Source: Yersinia rohdei ATCC 43380 | Lineage (GTDB): Bacteria; Pseudomonadota; Gammaproteobacteria; Enterobacterales; Enterobacteriaceae | Direction of reading: 5' to 3' | DNA length: 64,000 bases | NCBI RefSeq assembly: GCF_000173775.1 | Contig: NZ_ACCD01000006.1 | Location: 89,240 to 153,239 of the forward strand | In this document: in pieces, positions 20,664 through 29,022 of the stretch | Layout of the letters: every line of letters starts with the position of its first letter | How positions within the stretch are numbered: the first letter of the stretch is position 1 | Position numbers and translations under genes: made by a program | Notes under the pieces: generated by a model | The model's input: only the letters and a program-made list of their open reading frames with translations | What the model was told of the DNA's origin: nothing | Databases searched by the model: none

Positions 20664-23270
20664 ATGAGTAAGGTCACATATCCCATGCTATCTGCTCGTC
20701 TTACCCCCTTTGGTATTGTCCGCCGTGATGTATTGCGCTTTATGATTGCAATTGCGTTAAGTAGCAGTGCGTATAGCGCATTAGCCAGTGATGATATTGA
20801 GTTCAATACTGATGTGCTGGATACCAAGGATCGTGCCAATTTCGATTTGAGCCAATTTTCCCAACGCGGTTTTATTTTGCCTGGGAACTATAATTTATTG
20901 GTTTATATGAATAAGCAGGATCTCAACGAGCATCCTGTGGTGTTCTACGCCTCCGAAACAGATCCTAAAAAAAGTGAGGCTTGTTTAACACCCAAGATAG
21001 TTGAGTTGATGGCGTTGAAAGAAGATAGTTTTAAAAAGCTGACTTGGTCGCGTGATGGGGAATGTTTGGATATCAGTAGCTTGCCGGGATTAACCGTGCA
21101 AGGTGACTTGGCGTCATCCTCGCTAAACATGAGTGTGCCGCAAGCTTGGCTGGAATACAGCGAACCTGATTGGGATCCACCTTCGCGTTGGGAAGACGGT
21201 ATTCCTGGTGTTCTTTTCGACTACAACATGTTGGGTCAGTTAAATCGCCAAGAGTCGAATAATACCAGTAATAACAGTTTGAGTGGGAATGGTACTGCCG
21301 GAGCTAACTTGGGTGCCTGGCGGTTGCGCGCAGACTGGCAGACCCGTATTGATCAAGTATCCGGTTCACCGACTGAACGCCAATGGGATTGGAGCCGTTA
21401 TTACGCCTACCGTGCGATACCGACTTTGGGTGCCAAGCTGACGTTGGGTGAAGATTTTTTGAACTCGGCCATCTTTGATAGCTTCCGTTTTAGCGGAGCA
21501 AGTCTGGCGACTGATGACAATATGTTGCCGCCAAATTTACGGGGTTACGCACCGGAGATTACCGGGGTTGCTCGGACTAACGCCAGGGTTGTTGTCAGCC
21601 AACAAGGCCGGGTATTGAGTGAAACTTTGGTCGCAGCCGGGCCTTTTCGCATTCAGAACCTGAATAGTTTTGTCTCCGGAACACTGGATGTTCGCGTCGA
21701 AGAACTTGACGGACAAGTGCAGCAATTCCAAGTGAATACCGCCAGTATTCCTTACCTGACTCGCCCCGGAATGGTGCGCTATAGGATTGCTGCAGGTAAG
21801 CCTTCTGATATTGGCCATCGGTCAGAAGGGCCGGTATTTGGTACTGGGGAATTTTCCTGGGGGATCAATAGCGGTTGGTCAGTGTTTGGTGGTGGGATCA
21901 GTGGTGAGAATGAATATCAAGCGGCATCCATAGGGATTGGTCGTGACTTGATGGAGTTTGGTGCGGTGTCGGTCGATATGACCCAATCTTGGGCCAATTT
22001 ACCGGATAAAGGCACATTGAGTGGTGGCTCTTACCGAGTTAACTATTCGAAAAATTTCCAAGAAACAGGCAGTCAGGTGACCTTTGCCGGTTATCGCTTC
22101 TCTGAACGTAACTTTATGAGCATGAGTGAATATCTCGATGCTCGTTATCGTGGCGAGAATGTGGGCGGCAATAAAGAGATGTATACCATCAGCTTCAACC
22201 AGCAATTTAGTGATTTGGGGTTGAGCGCATATTTGAACTATAGCCACCAGACTTACTGGGATAGTTCGGCGAATGACCGCTATAACCTGTCATTAGCGCG
22301 TTATTTCGATATAGGTAAATTTAAGAACGTCAGTGTGACCCTGTCTGCTTATCGTAACCGTTACAACGAGAGCAATGATGATGGGATGTACTTGTCCTTA
22401 TCCATGCCGTTTGGTGACCGGGCAACAATAAGTTATAGCGCCGCAGTCAATGGCCGAGAAAATAGCCAGCGTGTGGGGTATGCCAACAGAATCGATGAGC
22501 ATAACAACTACCAAATCAATACCGGTGTAGCACGTAGTGGTGCATTGGTAAGTGGTAACTATACCCACATGGGCAATAGCGCAGATATTAACGCCAATGC
22601 CAGTTATCAAGAAGGGCAATACTCTTCAGTAGGTGTTGGTATTCAGGGTGGTGCAACTGTCACTGCTGAAGGTGGGGCTCTGCATCGAGTAAATACACTC
22701 GGTGGCACCAGATTATTGCTCGATACCCAAGGAGTAGCCGGTGTGCCGGTTCAGGGGTATGGTTCGACCGTGCGAACTAACCAATTTGGTAAAGCGGTAG
22801 TCGGTGATGTGAACAGTTATTACCGTAACCGGGCCAGTATTGATATTGATAATCTGGCAGACAATGTCGAAGCCAGAGGGACAGTCGCACAAGTAACCTT
22901 GACCGAAGGGGCTATCGGTTATCGCCGCTTTAATGTGATTTCTGGCGAGAAAGCGATGGCAATGATTCGTATGGCAGATGGGTCATCACCTCCATTCGGT
23001 GCCACTGTATTAAATGAGAATAAGCAAGAAACCGGTATTGTTAACGACGATGGTTCTACTTATCTCAGTGGTATCAAGGCTGGTGAGACGATGTCTGTGA
23101 GCTGGAATGGGCAGGCGCAATGTAGCGTCATATTGCCGAAGATACTTTCAGCGACAGTGTTGGCAAATTTACTGTTGCCTTGTCAGCCGATAGCGACAGG
23201 GGATAAGCCCCCGGTATCACAGCAAAAAAGTTTGGTAATGGAATCTGCGGATACGCCTCCGTTGAGTTAA
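20664..23270 (+). CDS. Fimbrial outer-membrane usher
   Basis: This 868-residue usher assembles and translocates the pilus. After a signal peptide (about 38 residues, ending YSALAS) come the N-terminal domain (IEFNTDVLDTKDRANFDLSQF), the 24-strand barrel with plug, and two C-terminal domains (cysteines in QAQCSVILP and NLLLPCQP). No interruption is seen. ATG 20664 lacks a clear ribosome site; ATG 20685, preceded by AAGG, is a plausible alternative. Confidence 0.94.
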   Translation: MSKVTYPMLSARLTPFGIVRRDVLRFMIAIALSSSAYSALASDDIEFNTDVLDTKDRANFDLSQFSQRGFILPGNYNLLVYMNKQDLNEHPVVFYASETDPKKSEACLTPKIVELMALKEDSFKKLTWSRDGECLDISSLPGLTVQGDLASSSLNMSVPQAWLEYSEPDWDPPSRWEDGIPGVLFDYNMLGQLNRQESNNTSNNSLSGNGTAGANLGAWRLRADWQTRIDQVSGSPTERQWDWSRYYAYRAIPTLGAKLTLGEDFLNSAIFDSFRFSGASLATDDNMLPPNLRGYAPEITGVARTNARVVVSQQGRVLSETLVAAGPFRIQNLNSFVSGTLDVRVEELDGQVQQFQVNTASIPYLTRPGMVRYRIAAGKPSDIGHRSEGPVFGTGEFSWGINSGWSVFGGGISGENEYQAASIGIGRDLMEFGAVSVDMTQSWANLPDKGTLSGGSYRVNYSKNFQETGSQVTFAGYRFSERNFMSMSEYLDARYRGENVGGNKEMYTISFNQQFSDLGLSAYLNYSHQTYWDSSANDRYNLSLARYFDIGKFKNVSVTLSAYRNRYNESNDDGMYLSLSMPFGDRATISYSAAVNGRENSQRVGYANRIDEHNNYQINTGVARSGALVSGNYTHMGNSADINANASYQEGQYSSVGVGIQGGATVTAEGGALHRVNTLGGTRLLLDTQGVAGVPVQGYGSTVRTNQFGKAVVGDVNSYYRNRASIDIDNLADNVEARGTVAQVTLTEGAIGYRRFNVISGEKAMAMIRMADGSSPPFGATVLNENKQETGIVNDDGSTYLSGIKAGETMSVSWNGQAQCSVILPKILSATVLANLLLPCQPIATGDKPPVSQQKSLVMESADTPPLS

Positions 23271-23325
23271 TAGAAAACGCGCGGCACGAGCAGGTTCTAA
23301 CACGATAAATTCGAAGGAAAAAGTA

Positions 23326-24072
23326 ATGAAATTGAATCACAAATTGCGCGTTACCACGATTCTGGTGACAGCATTGATGGCGCATCAAGCAACGGCTGCC
23401 ATTGCCCTGGACAGAACCCGAGCCATTCTTAATGGTGGCGATAAATCACTCAGTTTGAACATCAGCAACCAGAATAAGCAATTGCCTTATCTGGCGCAGG
23501 GATGGATTGAAGATGAGCAGGGTAACAAAATCAATACGCCATTGACGGTGGTTCCACCGGTTCAGCGTGTCGAACCCGGTGCCCTAAGCCAGTTAAAAAT
23601 ACAAACATTGCCCGCAGTGAGCCAATTGGCACAAGACCGCGAAACTTTGTTCTATTTTAACTTGCGCGAGATCCCGCCTCGGTCGGATAAGCCCAACACA
23701 TTGCAGATTGCACTGCAAACTCGCATCAAGCTGTTTTACCGTCCAGCCAGTATCGTGCCGCAAAAGAGCGACATGTCGACACCTTGGCAGGAAAAATTAC
23801 AGCTGACTCGTCAGGGTGATCGCTATCAGGTCAATAACCCGACGCCGTATTACATCACATTGGTGGATGCCAGTGAGAGTAAAACCGGTAAAACCGCGGC
23901 GGGCTTCAAGCCACTGATGATTGCACCAAAAGCGCAAGGCATGTTGGATGTCAGTGCTGGCGCATTAGGTAGCAAACCAGTACTGACCTACGTCAATGAT
24001 TTTGGCGGCCGACCAAAACTGGTATTTGGTTGTTCGGGGAGTACCTGTTCTGTGGTTGAAAGCATCAAATAA
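23326..24072 (+). CDS. Periplasmic fimbrial chaperone (PapD-like)
   Basis: This 248-residue chaperone has a signal peptide (cleavage near ATA-AIA), the family motif LFYFNLREIPPRSD and the subunit-anchoring TRIKLFYRP segment of the FGS class. The C-terminal pair in GCSGSTCSV matches the PapD disulfide. It caps subunits and delivers them to the adjacent usher. GAAGGAAAAAG precedes the ATG. Confidence 0.95.
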   Translation: MKLNHKLRVTTILVTALMAHQATAAIALDRTRAILNGGDKSLSLNISNQNKQLPYLAQGWIEDEQGNKINTPLTVVPPVQRVEPGALSQLKIQTLPAVSQLAQDRETLFYFNLREIPPRSDKPNTLQIALQTRIKLFYRPASIVPQKSDMSTPWQEKLQLTRQGDRYQVNNPTPYYITLVDASESKTGKTAAGFKPLMIAPKAQGMLDVSAGALGSKPVLTYVNDFGGRPKLVFGCSGSTCSVVESIK

Positions 24073-24147
24073 AGGTGTATTTCGGTACACCGCGCGCAAA
24101 GAAGAAGGCTGCTGGATATCAGGCTGAATAATGATAAGGAATGTGGG

Positions 24148-24690
24148 ATGACTGTTATTGGTAGGGGAATAGTTACCCAACTGACCCCAATGGCTATGAT
24201 GACCATGATTGGGATGACGGCCATTGTTGGCGTGGCGACATTGTTTAGCAGCCCTGCATTGGCACTAAATAAGGCGTCGACAGTCACGGTCTCGGTCAAT
24301 ATTTTTGCCGCGCCACCTTGTGTCATTAACAGCAATAACACCATCAACGTTGACTTTGGTGATGACCTCCTGACTTCGCGCATTGACGGTGTTCAGTATA
24401 TGAAGCCGGTATCCTATACATTGGACTGCACCGCAGCCGCATCTAATGCCCTGAAAATGAGTATCACAGGTAATGGCGCGGTGTTTGATACCAATGTATT
24501 GAGAACGACAAATACAGACCTTGGGGTCCAATTGATGCGCAATGGGCAACCATTAACGCTTAATAGCGCATTTAATTTTACTTACCCATCGGCACCCGTA
24601 TTACAGGCCGTGCTGGTAAAGAAAACAAATGCCACGCTGAGTACCGGATATTTTTCCGGCACAGCAACCTTGGTTGTGGAGTATCAGTAA
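24148..24690 (+). CDS. Minor fimbrial subunit 1 (MrpE-like)
   Basis: This 180-residue adaptor-type subunit has a hydrophobic export signal, cysteines in APPCVINSNN and TLDCTAAA, and a C-terminal TLVVEYQ beta-zipper strand. It is a clear paralogue of the next gene product: both share PPPCVIN...ID/FG...I-D-G-x-x-Y and end in a VEYQ/VDYQ motif, indicating tandem duplication. AAGGA precedes the ATG. The stop overlaps the next start (TAATG). Confidence 0.86.
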   Translation: MTVIGRGIVTQLTPMAMMTMIGMTAIVGVATLFSSPALALNKASTVTVSVNIFAAPPCVINSNNTINVDFGDDLLTSRIDGVQYMKPVSYTLDCTAAASNALKMSITGNGAVFDTNVLRTTNTDLGVQLMRNGQPLTLNSAFNFTYPSAPVLQAVLVKKTNATLSTGYFSGTATLVVEYQ

Positions 24691-25220
24691 TGAAAAAAGC
24701 CTCATTGGTTTATATGAATAAATTGTTTCATATCAATAAATTAATAGTGCACTTTTCTGTTACGGTAGCTGTGGCACTCAGTAGCACGCAGGTATATGCG
24801 GACAATATGCACTTCTCTGGCACCTTAATTAACCCGCCACCCTGTGTAATCAATGGGGGCAGCACAATTGATGTGGCTTTCGGGGAAAATCTGGGTGTGA
24901 ACAAGATTGATGGCATTAATTATACTCAGACAGTGCCTTATAGCGTGACTTGTGATTCCGTTTCTGGTGGTTTGGAATTAGGTCTGACGATTGTTAGCGC
25001 GTCTGTTACCGCTTTTGATTCCTCCGCGATACCAACCAATATTCAGAATATGGGAATTCGCTTGCTGAAAGATGGTATCCCTTTTGCACTTAATACCCGT
25101 GTTGCTTATGACCAAAATAATCCGCCAGTTCTTAAGGCGGTACCGGTTAAAGCTGTGGGAGCAACATTAAGTGAAGGGGCCTTTGAAGCGACCGCTACAT
25201 TATTAGTGGATTATCAATAG
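24690..25220 (+). CDS. Minor fimbrial subunit 2 (MrpF-like)
   Basis: This 176-residue subunit is paralogous to the preceding gene product. It has a signal sequence (cleavage near VYA-DNM), the pilin cysteines in PPPCVINGG and SVTCDSV, and ends TLLVDYQ. The start overlaps the previous stop, with GGAG upstream. The position suggests an adaptor or tip fibrillum subunit. Confidence 0.86.
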   Translation: MKKASLVYMNKLFHINKLIVHFSVTVAVALSSTQVYADNMHFSGTLINPPPCVINGGSTIDVAFGENLGVNKIDGINYTQTVPYSVTCDSVSGGLELGLTIVSASVTAFDSSAIPTNIQNMGIRLLKDGIPFALNTRVAYDQNNPPVLKAVPVKAVGATLSEGAFEATATLLVDYQ

Positions 25221-25229
25221 GATCAAATA

Positions 25230-25775
25230 ATGGCTAATTTAAATCTGCTGATGTACCGCGGACGAATTATTTTAAGTGTGTTACTTCTGAATGCTTTTGG
25301 CAGCATGCCGACATTGGCAGCTGACAATATGCGTTTTCATGGCGCATTAGTGGCTGAACCATGCACGATACGTCCTGGTGATGAAGCTATTAATTTGAAT
25401 TTTGGTACTGTTGTCGATAAATACTTGTATTCGAATCAACGCACCTTAGGAAAACAGTTTCAAATACATCTGATTGATTGTGATATCAGCTTAGGAACAA
25501 CTGCCAATATTATGTTTACGGGCAATGATAACACTAATTTACCGGGGTTATTAGCGGTCGATGGCAGTGATGTCGGTATTGGTATTGGACTTGAAACACC
25601 CGCAGGAAAAGCGTTACTACTGAATCAGTCCAGCGACGATATTGCGCTTGATACGGGCAACAATGTTATTACATTGAAAGCATATGTCCGGGGTGAACCA
25701 GAGGCTATATCCCAACGCACAATTAAACGCGGTGAGTTTAATGCAGTGGCAACTTTCAACCTGCAATATTATTAA
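25230..25775 (+). CDS. Minor fimbrial subunit 3 (MrpG-like)
   Basis: This 181-residue subunit has a signal peptide (cleavage near LAA-DNM), cysteines in AEPCTIRPG and LIDCDIS, and a C-terminal ATFNLQYY strand. Just before the adhesin gene, it is the probable adaptor joining adhesin to rod. AGGA precedes ATG 25230. Confidence 0.86.
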   Translation: MANLNLLMYRGRIILSVLLLNAFGSMPTLAADNMRFHGALVAEPCTIRPGDEAINLNFGTVVDKYLYSNQRTLGKQFQIHLIDCDISLGTTANIMFTGNDNTNLPGLLAVDGSDVGIGIGLETPAGKALLLNQSSDDIALDTGNNVITLKAYVRGEPEAISQRTIKRGEFNAVATFNLQYY

Positions 25776-25806
25776 TATGCGAACAGAGAAAAGGAAACTT
25801 AAAACA

Positions 25807-26622
25807 ATGGAACAGCCTGCTCGTTGTTTAAGTAACAGATATTTCTGGCTAATAGCGTGCGTGCTGTTTTTATTGCCACTTTATAGTCAAGCCAGTGCCT
25901 GGGTTTCGACACAAACGCGCGTAGGACTACAATACCAAGGGACATTTTCTTGGCCGAGCGAGGAACTTGAGGGGATACTTTGTACATCCACATCGTGTTC
26001 TGTCGCTATTTGTCATTACGATAATATTCAGTCCGCAATATGTGGTAACCCGTCGAATGCGTTGACGCGGGTATTAGTTTCTCAAGGGGCTACTGCGCAG
26101 GATATGAGAGCCGCTTTTATTGCCAAAAATGGTGTATCAGGAAGTTGGGCCACCAACACCACTAACCCTTTGACTGCTGCCGGCAGTTGCTTTGGTGTGA
26201 TGTATTGGCAAGGGTCTAATGACAGTAACTTTACGGGAAGGATTATCCCTGGCTCCTATTGTGGTGCAGTTCCACCGACCCCAGAAACCTGTGAGATTAC
26301 CGGTGATGTCTCTATTAGTTATGGTTCTATCAATCAGCAATCTGTTGATGGCGCAGTAAAAAGTGAGCCGCTTATTATCAGCTGCACAGCTGCAACTGCA
26401 TTAAAATTGACACTGGTCGGCGGTAAAAGTATTGACCTTGGGCAAGGTGGTAATCTTACCTCGACATTAAAAGTATCAGGGCAGGACTTATCTAATGGTG
26501 TATCAATAACAGGTGGTGTGGGGAATAAATCTTTCATGATTGAGTCAACACTGCATGCGCCTTCATTACCTGATGCTGGCAGTTTTTCCGGCAGCGGAGT
26601 TGTGATTATGTCATATCTTTAA
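25807..26622 (+). CDS. Two-domain fimbrial tip adhesin (MrpH-like)
   Basis: This 271-residue protein has an N-terminal signal (ending YSQASA), a receptor-binding domain beginning WVSTQTRVG and containing several cysteines (LCTSTSCSVAIC, SAICGN), then a pilin domain from about residue 160 (TPETCEITGDVSISYG ... VVIMSYL). The last position and double length identify it as the adhesin. ATG 25807 is chosen over 25777 because AAGGAAA lies upstream. The receptor is unknown. Confidence 0.82.
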   Translation: MEQPARCLSNRYFWLIACVLFLLPLYSQASAWVSTQTRVGLQYQGTFSWPSEELEGILCTSTSCSVAICHYDNIQSAICGNPSNALTRVLVSQGATAQDMRAAFIAKNGVSGSWATNTTNPLTAAGSCFGVMYWQGSNDSNFTGRIIPGSYCGAVPPTPETCEITGDVSISYGSINQQSVDGAVKSEPLIISCTAATALKLTLVGGKSIDLGQGGNLTSTLKVSGQDLSNGVSITGGVGNKSFMIESTLHAPSLPDAGSFSGSGVVIMSYL

Positions 26623-26939
26623 CGACAGATTTATATGCACTTATTTTATGAGTGCATGATAATTATGAATATAGAATAGCAATTAATTCCGCTATTTTTA
26701 TATTCATGGTGTGAGATGCTTTACTGTTATTTAAATATGGCAGGGGGCTCCCATGGCATTTATTTAAATAATAAATAAATGTTATTTTTTGTTGTGATTT
26801 GTTTTGTTAGTGTAGTATAAACTATCTGCGTTTATTTAATTGAGTGTCAGGGTTAATCTGATATTTAAAGACGCATACTTCAATGGGCTATTAAATAATA
26901 GACTACAAATTTTTTTATTTTTCTTTTAAGGATCTATTT
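26623..26939 (+). promoter_or_regulatory. Fimbrial operon end and promoter of the peptide cluster
   Basis: This 317-base region has an imperfect long hairpin at 26665-26680 / 26691-26707 (ATGAATATAGAATAGC with its near complement), a likely terminator of the fimbrial operon, and a smaller stem at 26635-26641 / 26651-26657. Downstream, TTGTGA (26792-26797) and TATAAA (26816-26821) with an 18-base spacer make a good sigma-70 promoter candidate, leaving a leader of about 110 bases before the peptide gene, whose ribosome site is AAGGATC. Confidence 0.55.
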
Positions 26940-27128
26940 ATGAAAAAAATGAACATGGCTGAAGCAAATACAATCGTTGGCGGTACTGGTGTAACTTGTA
27001 AAGATACTTATGAGTGGCTGTCAGGTAGTACTACTTTGACTTGCCAGGCTGTTACTACTTGTACTGACAAGCACGGTACAGTAACTAGCCGTACTGCTAC
27101 AGCTAGCAACATTGCTAACTGCAAATAA
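26940..27128 (+). CDS. Double-glycine-leader, Thr-rich four-Cys secreted peptide precursor
   Basis: This 62-residue precursor has a short leader MKKMNMAEANTIVGG ending in Gly14-Gly15, the cleavage signal for C39-peptidase exporters. The predicted 47-residue core is rich in Thr and Ser and has four cysteines (20, 35, 41, 61), enough for two disulfides. It resembles small enterobacterial proteins I recall under the label DUF4762; this needs a profile search. AAGGATC precedes ATG 26940. A C39 exporter gene and a thiol oxidoreductase gene lie downstream on the same strand. It may be a microcin-like or signalling peptide; no immunity gene is recognised. Confidence 0.8.
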   Translation: MKKMNMAEANTIVGGTGVTCKDTYEWLSGSTTLTCQAVTTCTDKHGTVTSRTATASNIANCK

Positions 27129-27176
27129 GATATAAATTAAGTATTCGTTAATTTTTATCGATATTTAATAGTATCC

Positions 27177-27211
27177 CAGGCAAGTGCGGGAGGGATTTCT
27201 GTACTTGCCTG
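27177..27211 (+). terminator. Hairpin after the peptide gene
   Basis: CAGGCAAGT (27177-27185) and ACTTGCCTG (27203-27211) form a perfect 9-bp stem with a 17-base loop, followed by a weak AT-rich tail without a long T-run. It lies about 50 bases after the peptide stop, and could set a high ratio of precursor to export genes or end the peptide transcript. Confidence 0.6.
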
Positions 27212-27357
27212 ACTTATTTATTCAAATGTGTCATCGATGCTTAAATTCAAGAATTTTCGCATTAATTGAATGTTAGAAATATTATTTCGTGGGCATAAAT
27301 GTTATTTGATTCTGTTTATGTCTTACCTGAACTCTGATTGTGAATAGAACTGAATCT

Positions 27358-28041
27358 ATGTCTACTGAAAAAAATATGTTTAGGAGTAAGGGATTTTTTA
27401 TAGGCTATACACTGTTGGTTATCCTTATTTCTTCATTGATAACAACGGCCTATTTCCACTATTTCGTTCTTAATCAGGATGAACAGGAAACCCTATTCGC
27501 TGTCAGCAACAGTGAAGTTGAAAACAGCCCAATCAAAGACGATAAAACTATTATTGAGATCTTCTCTTATGGCTGCCATTACTGCGCCATCAATGAAGAG
27601 AATGTGACCCAATTAGAAAACCGCATGCCAGAAGGGACGCGTTTTGTTCGCCTGCATATCAGCAGTGATAAAACCACCGGCTTGGGGCGTTTTGCACCTA
27701 TTTTCGCGACTTTATCCGTCATGGGTATTGAACCGCAGCATCGCCAAAGTGCCTACAAAGCGGTGCTTGAAGACAACATCGACCTGAGTGATAACAGCCA
27801 ACTCGAAACCTGGCTAAAAACCAATGGCATTGATGTTGCCCAATATCAGCAAGTAAGCCAGTCAGCTGAAGTTAAAGAATTGATCGCGTATATGACGGCA
27901 GTCACCGCGCATTACAAAATTGACGCCACACCGACCTTTATTGTCGGCAAAAAATGGATAGCGCTACAAGACCGTAAATTCCCCGCGTTCTCAGATAATC
28001 TTTTGTCATTACTCGAGCATGATAAGGCGCTGGAGAAATAA
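27358..28041 (+). CDS. Membrane-anchored DsbA-like thiol oxidoreductase
   Basis: This 227-residue protein has one N-terminal membrane segment (about 12-32) and a periplasmic thioredoxin-fold domain with the redox motif FSYGCHYC (Cys73, Cys76) and the cis-proline loop ATPTFIVG. It should oxidise or isomerise disulfides in the periplasm; the four-cysteine peptide encoded upstream is an obvious client, which is inference. ATG 27358 is one of several possible starts (GTG 27340, ATG 27376) and none has a good ribosome site. The stop overlaps the next start. Confidence 0.85.
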   Translation: MSTEKNMFRSKGFFIGYTLLVILISSLITTAYFHYFVLNQDEQETLFAVSNSEVENSPIKDDKTIIEIFSYGCHYCAINEENVTQLENRMPEGTRFVRLHISSDKTTGLGRFAPIFATLSVMGIEPQHRQSAYKAVLEDNIDLSDNSQLETWLKTNGIDVAQYQQVSQSAEVKELIAYMTAVTAHYKIDATPTFIVGKKWIALQDRKFPAFSDNLLSLLEHDKALEK

Positions 28042-28997
28042 TGAGACTGTTAGCCGTATGGGGCTATTTTGCCTGGCGAAGCCAGCTGGATAAGCTGGCT
28101 TTTAGTGGGCGGATATTTGCCCGTGGGCAGGCCAAACTGGCTATCTGGCTATTACGGCATAGTGATTATCGCATTCTACTGATGCTCGGTGCTTTGCGCC
28201 GGGCTTTCGGTTTGGTAACTCGGCGGCAGAAAAATCTGGCACAGGTGGCAGCAGCTAACAGCCGGTGTTTGTTGGGAGATGATACCAGCGTGTCGGCATC
28301 GCATTTTATCCGCACCGCGCAGCGCCGTCAGGTGTTAGAGCTGGCCGCAACTTATGGGCAAAATCGGCAGGTTTTAGCCCAATTGGCGGCCTGTACCCAG
28401 CAGTTGGATAGCCAGGTTAAAGCACTGCACCAGGCGGGGTCGCCAGTGATTCTGGCACCGCTTCATATGGTGTCTGATGTGCTGGCAGGTATGGTCGGTG
28501 CCGCGGCTTATCCAGGCCAAGCGACGGTGGTGGTCTCCGCCAGTGCAGAGGCTTATGCAGAGCAGGCCAGACAAATGGGCGGAGTGAATATTTCCTATTG
28601 TTCTATCCATGCTGATAGCCGCGCTATTGCCGGCAACCTGATGGACGCCATTATGGAAGCGGCAGAGCATAAGCGGAATATTATGATTTTTCCGGATATT
28701 ACGCCGGATTACACCGTCAATAATCAGAGTGCAGAAACGGCAAAAATGCCCTGCCAATTATTCAATCGTCCGGCCAATTTACATAGCGGAATTATCCGCC
28801 TTGCACGAGCGCTATCAGCTCAGGTGATTTTTTATTATTTGTATTATGACCAAGGAATAAAAATTCATATTTATCCTGCACTGAGTGCGCGCGAAGTAAA
28901 AAGTAAATTACCTGAGTTGATTGAAACGTCAATGACACAGCATCCGCAAGATTGGCTGTTATGGCACTCGCATTCGTTATTTTTTATCAATGAATAA
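28041..28997 (+). CDS. LpxL/HtrB-like acyltransferase
   Basis: This 318-residue protein resembles lipid A late acyltransferases: LAPLHMVSDVLAG (His142, Asp146) sits where the HX4D/E active site lies, NIMIFPDITPDY (213-224) matches the conserved PD segment, and the C-terminus HPQDWLLWH mirrors the PEQYLW-H motif. The spacing here is HX3D rather than HX4D, so function is less certain. Such enzymes use acyl-ACP donors at the inner membrane. The ACP and mini-FAS genes downstream in the same run are a natural donor source. Confidence 0.75.
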   Translation: MRLLAVWGYFAWRSQLDKLAFSGRIFARGQAKLAIWLLRHSDYRILLMLGALRRAFGLVTRRQKNLAQVAAANSRCLLGDDTSVSASHFIRTAQRRQVLELAATYGQNRQVLAQLAACTQQLDSQVKALHQAGSPVILAPLHMVSDVLAGMVGAAAYPGQATVVVSASAEAYAEQARQMGGVNISYCSIHADSRAIAGNLMDAIMEAAEHKRNIMIFPDITPDYTVNNQSAETAKMPCQLFNRPANLHSGIIRLARALSAQVIFYYLYYDQGIKIHIYPALSAREVKSKLPELIETSMTQHPQDWLLWHSHSLFFINE

Positions 28998-29022
28998 TGT
29001 CACTTACGAAGAATAGTAGAAA

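Noticed and set aside
26940..27128. Lanthipeptide precursor
   Set aside because: No LanM, LanB/C or other dehydratase-cyclase gene is nearby, and a DsbA-like gene instead suggests disulfides.
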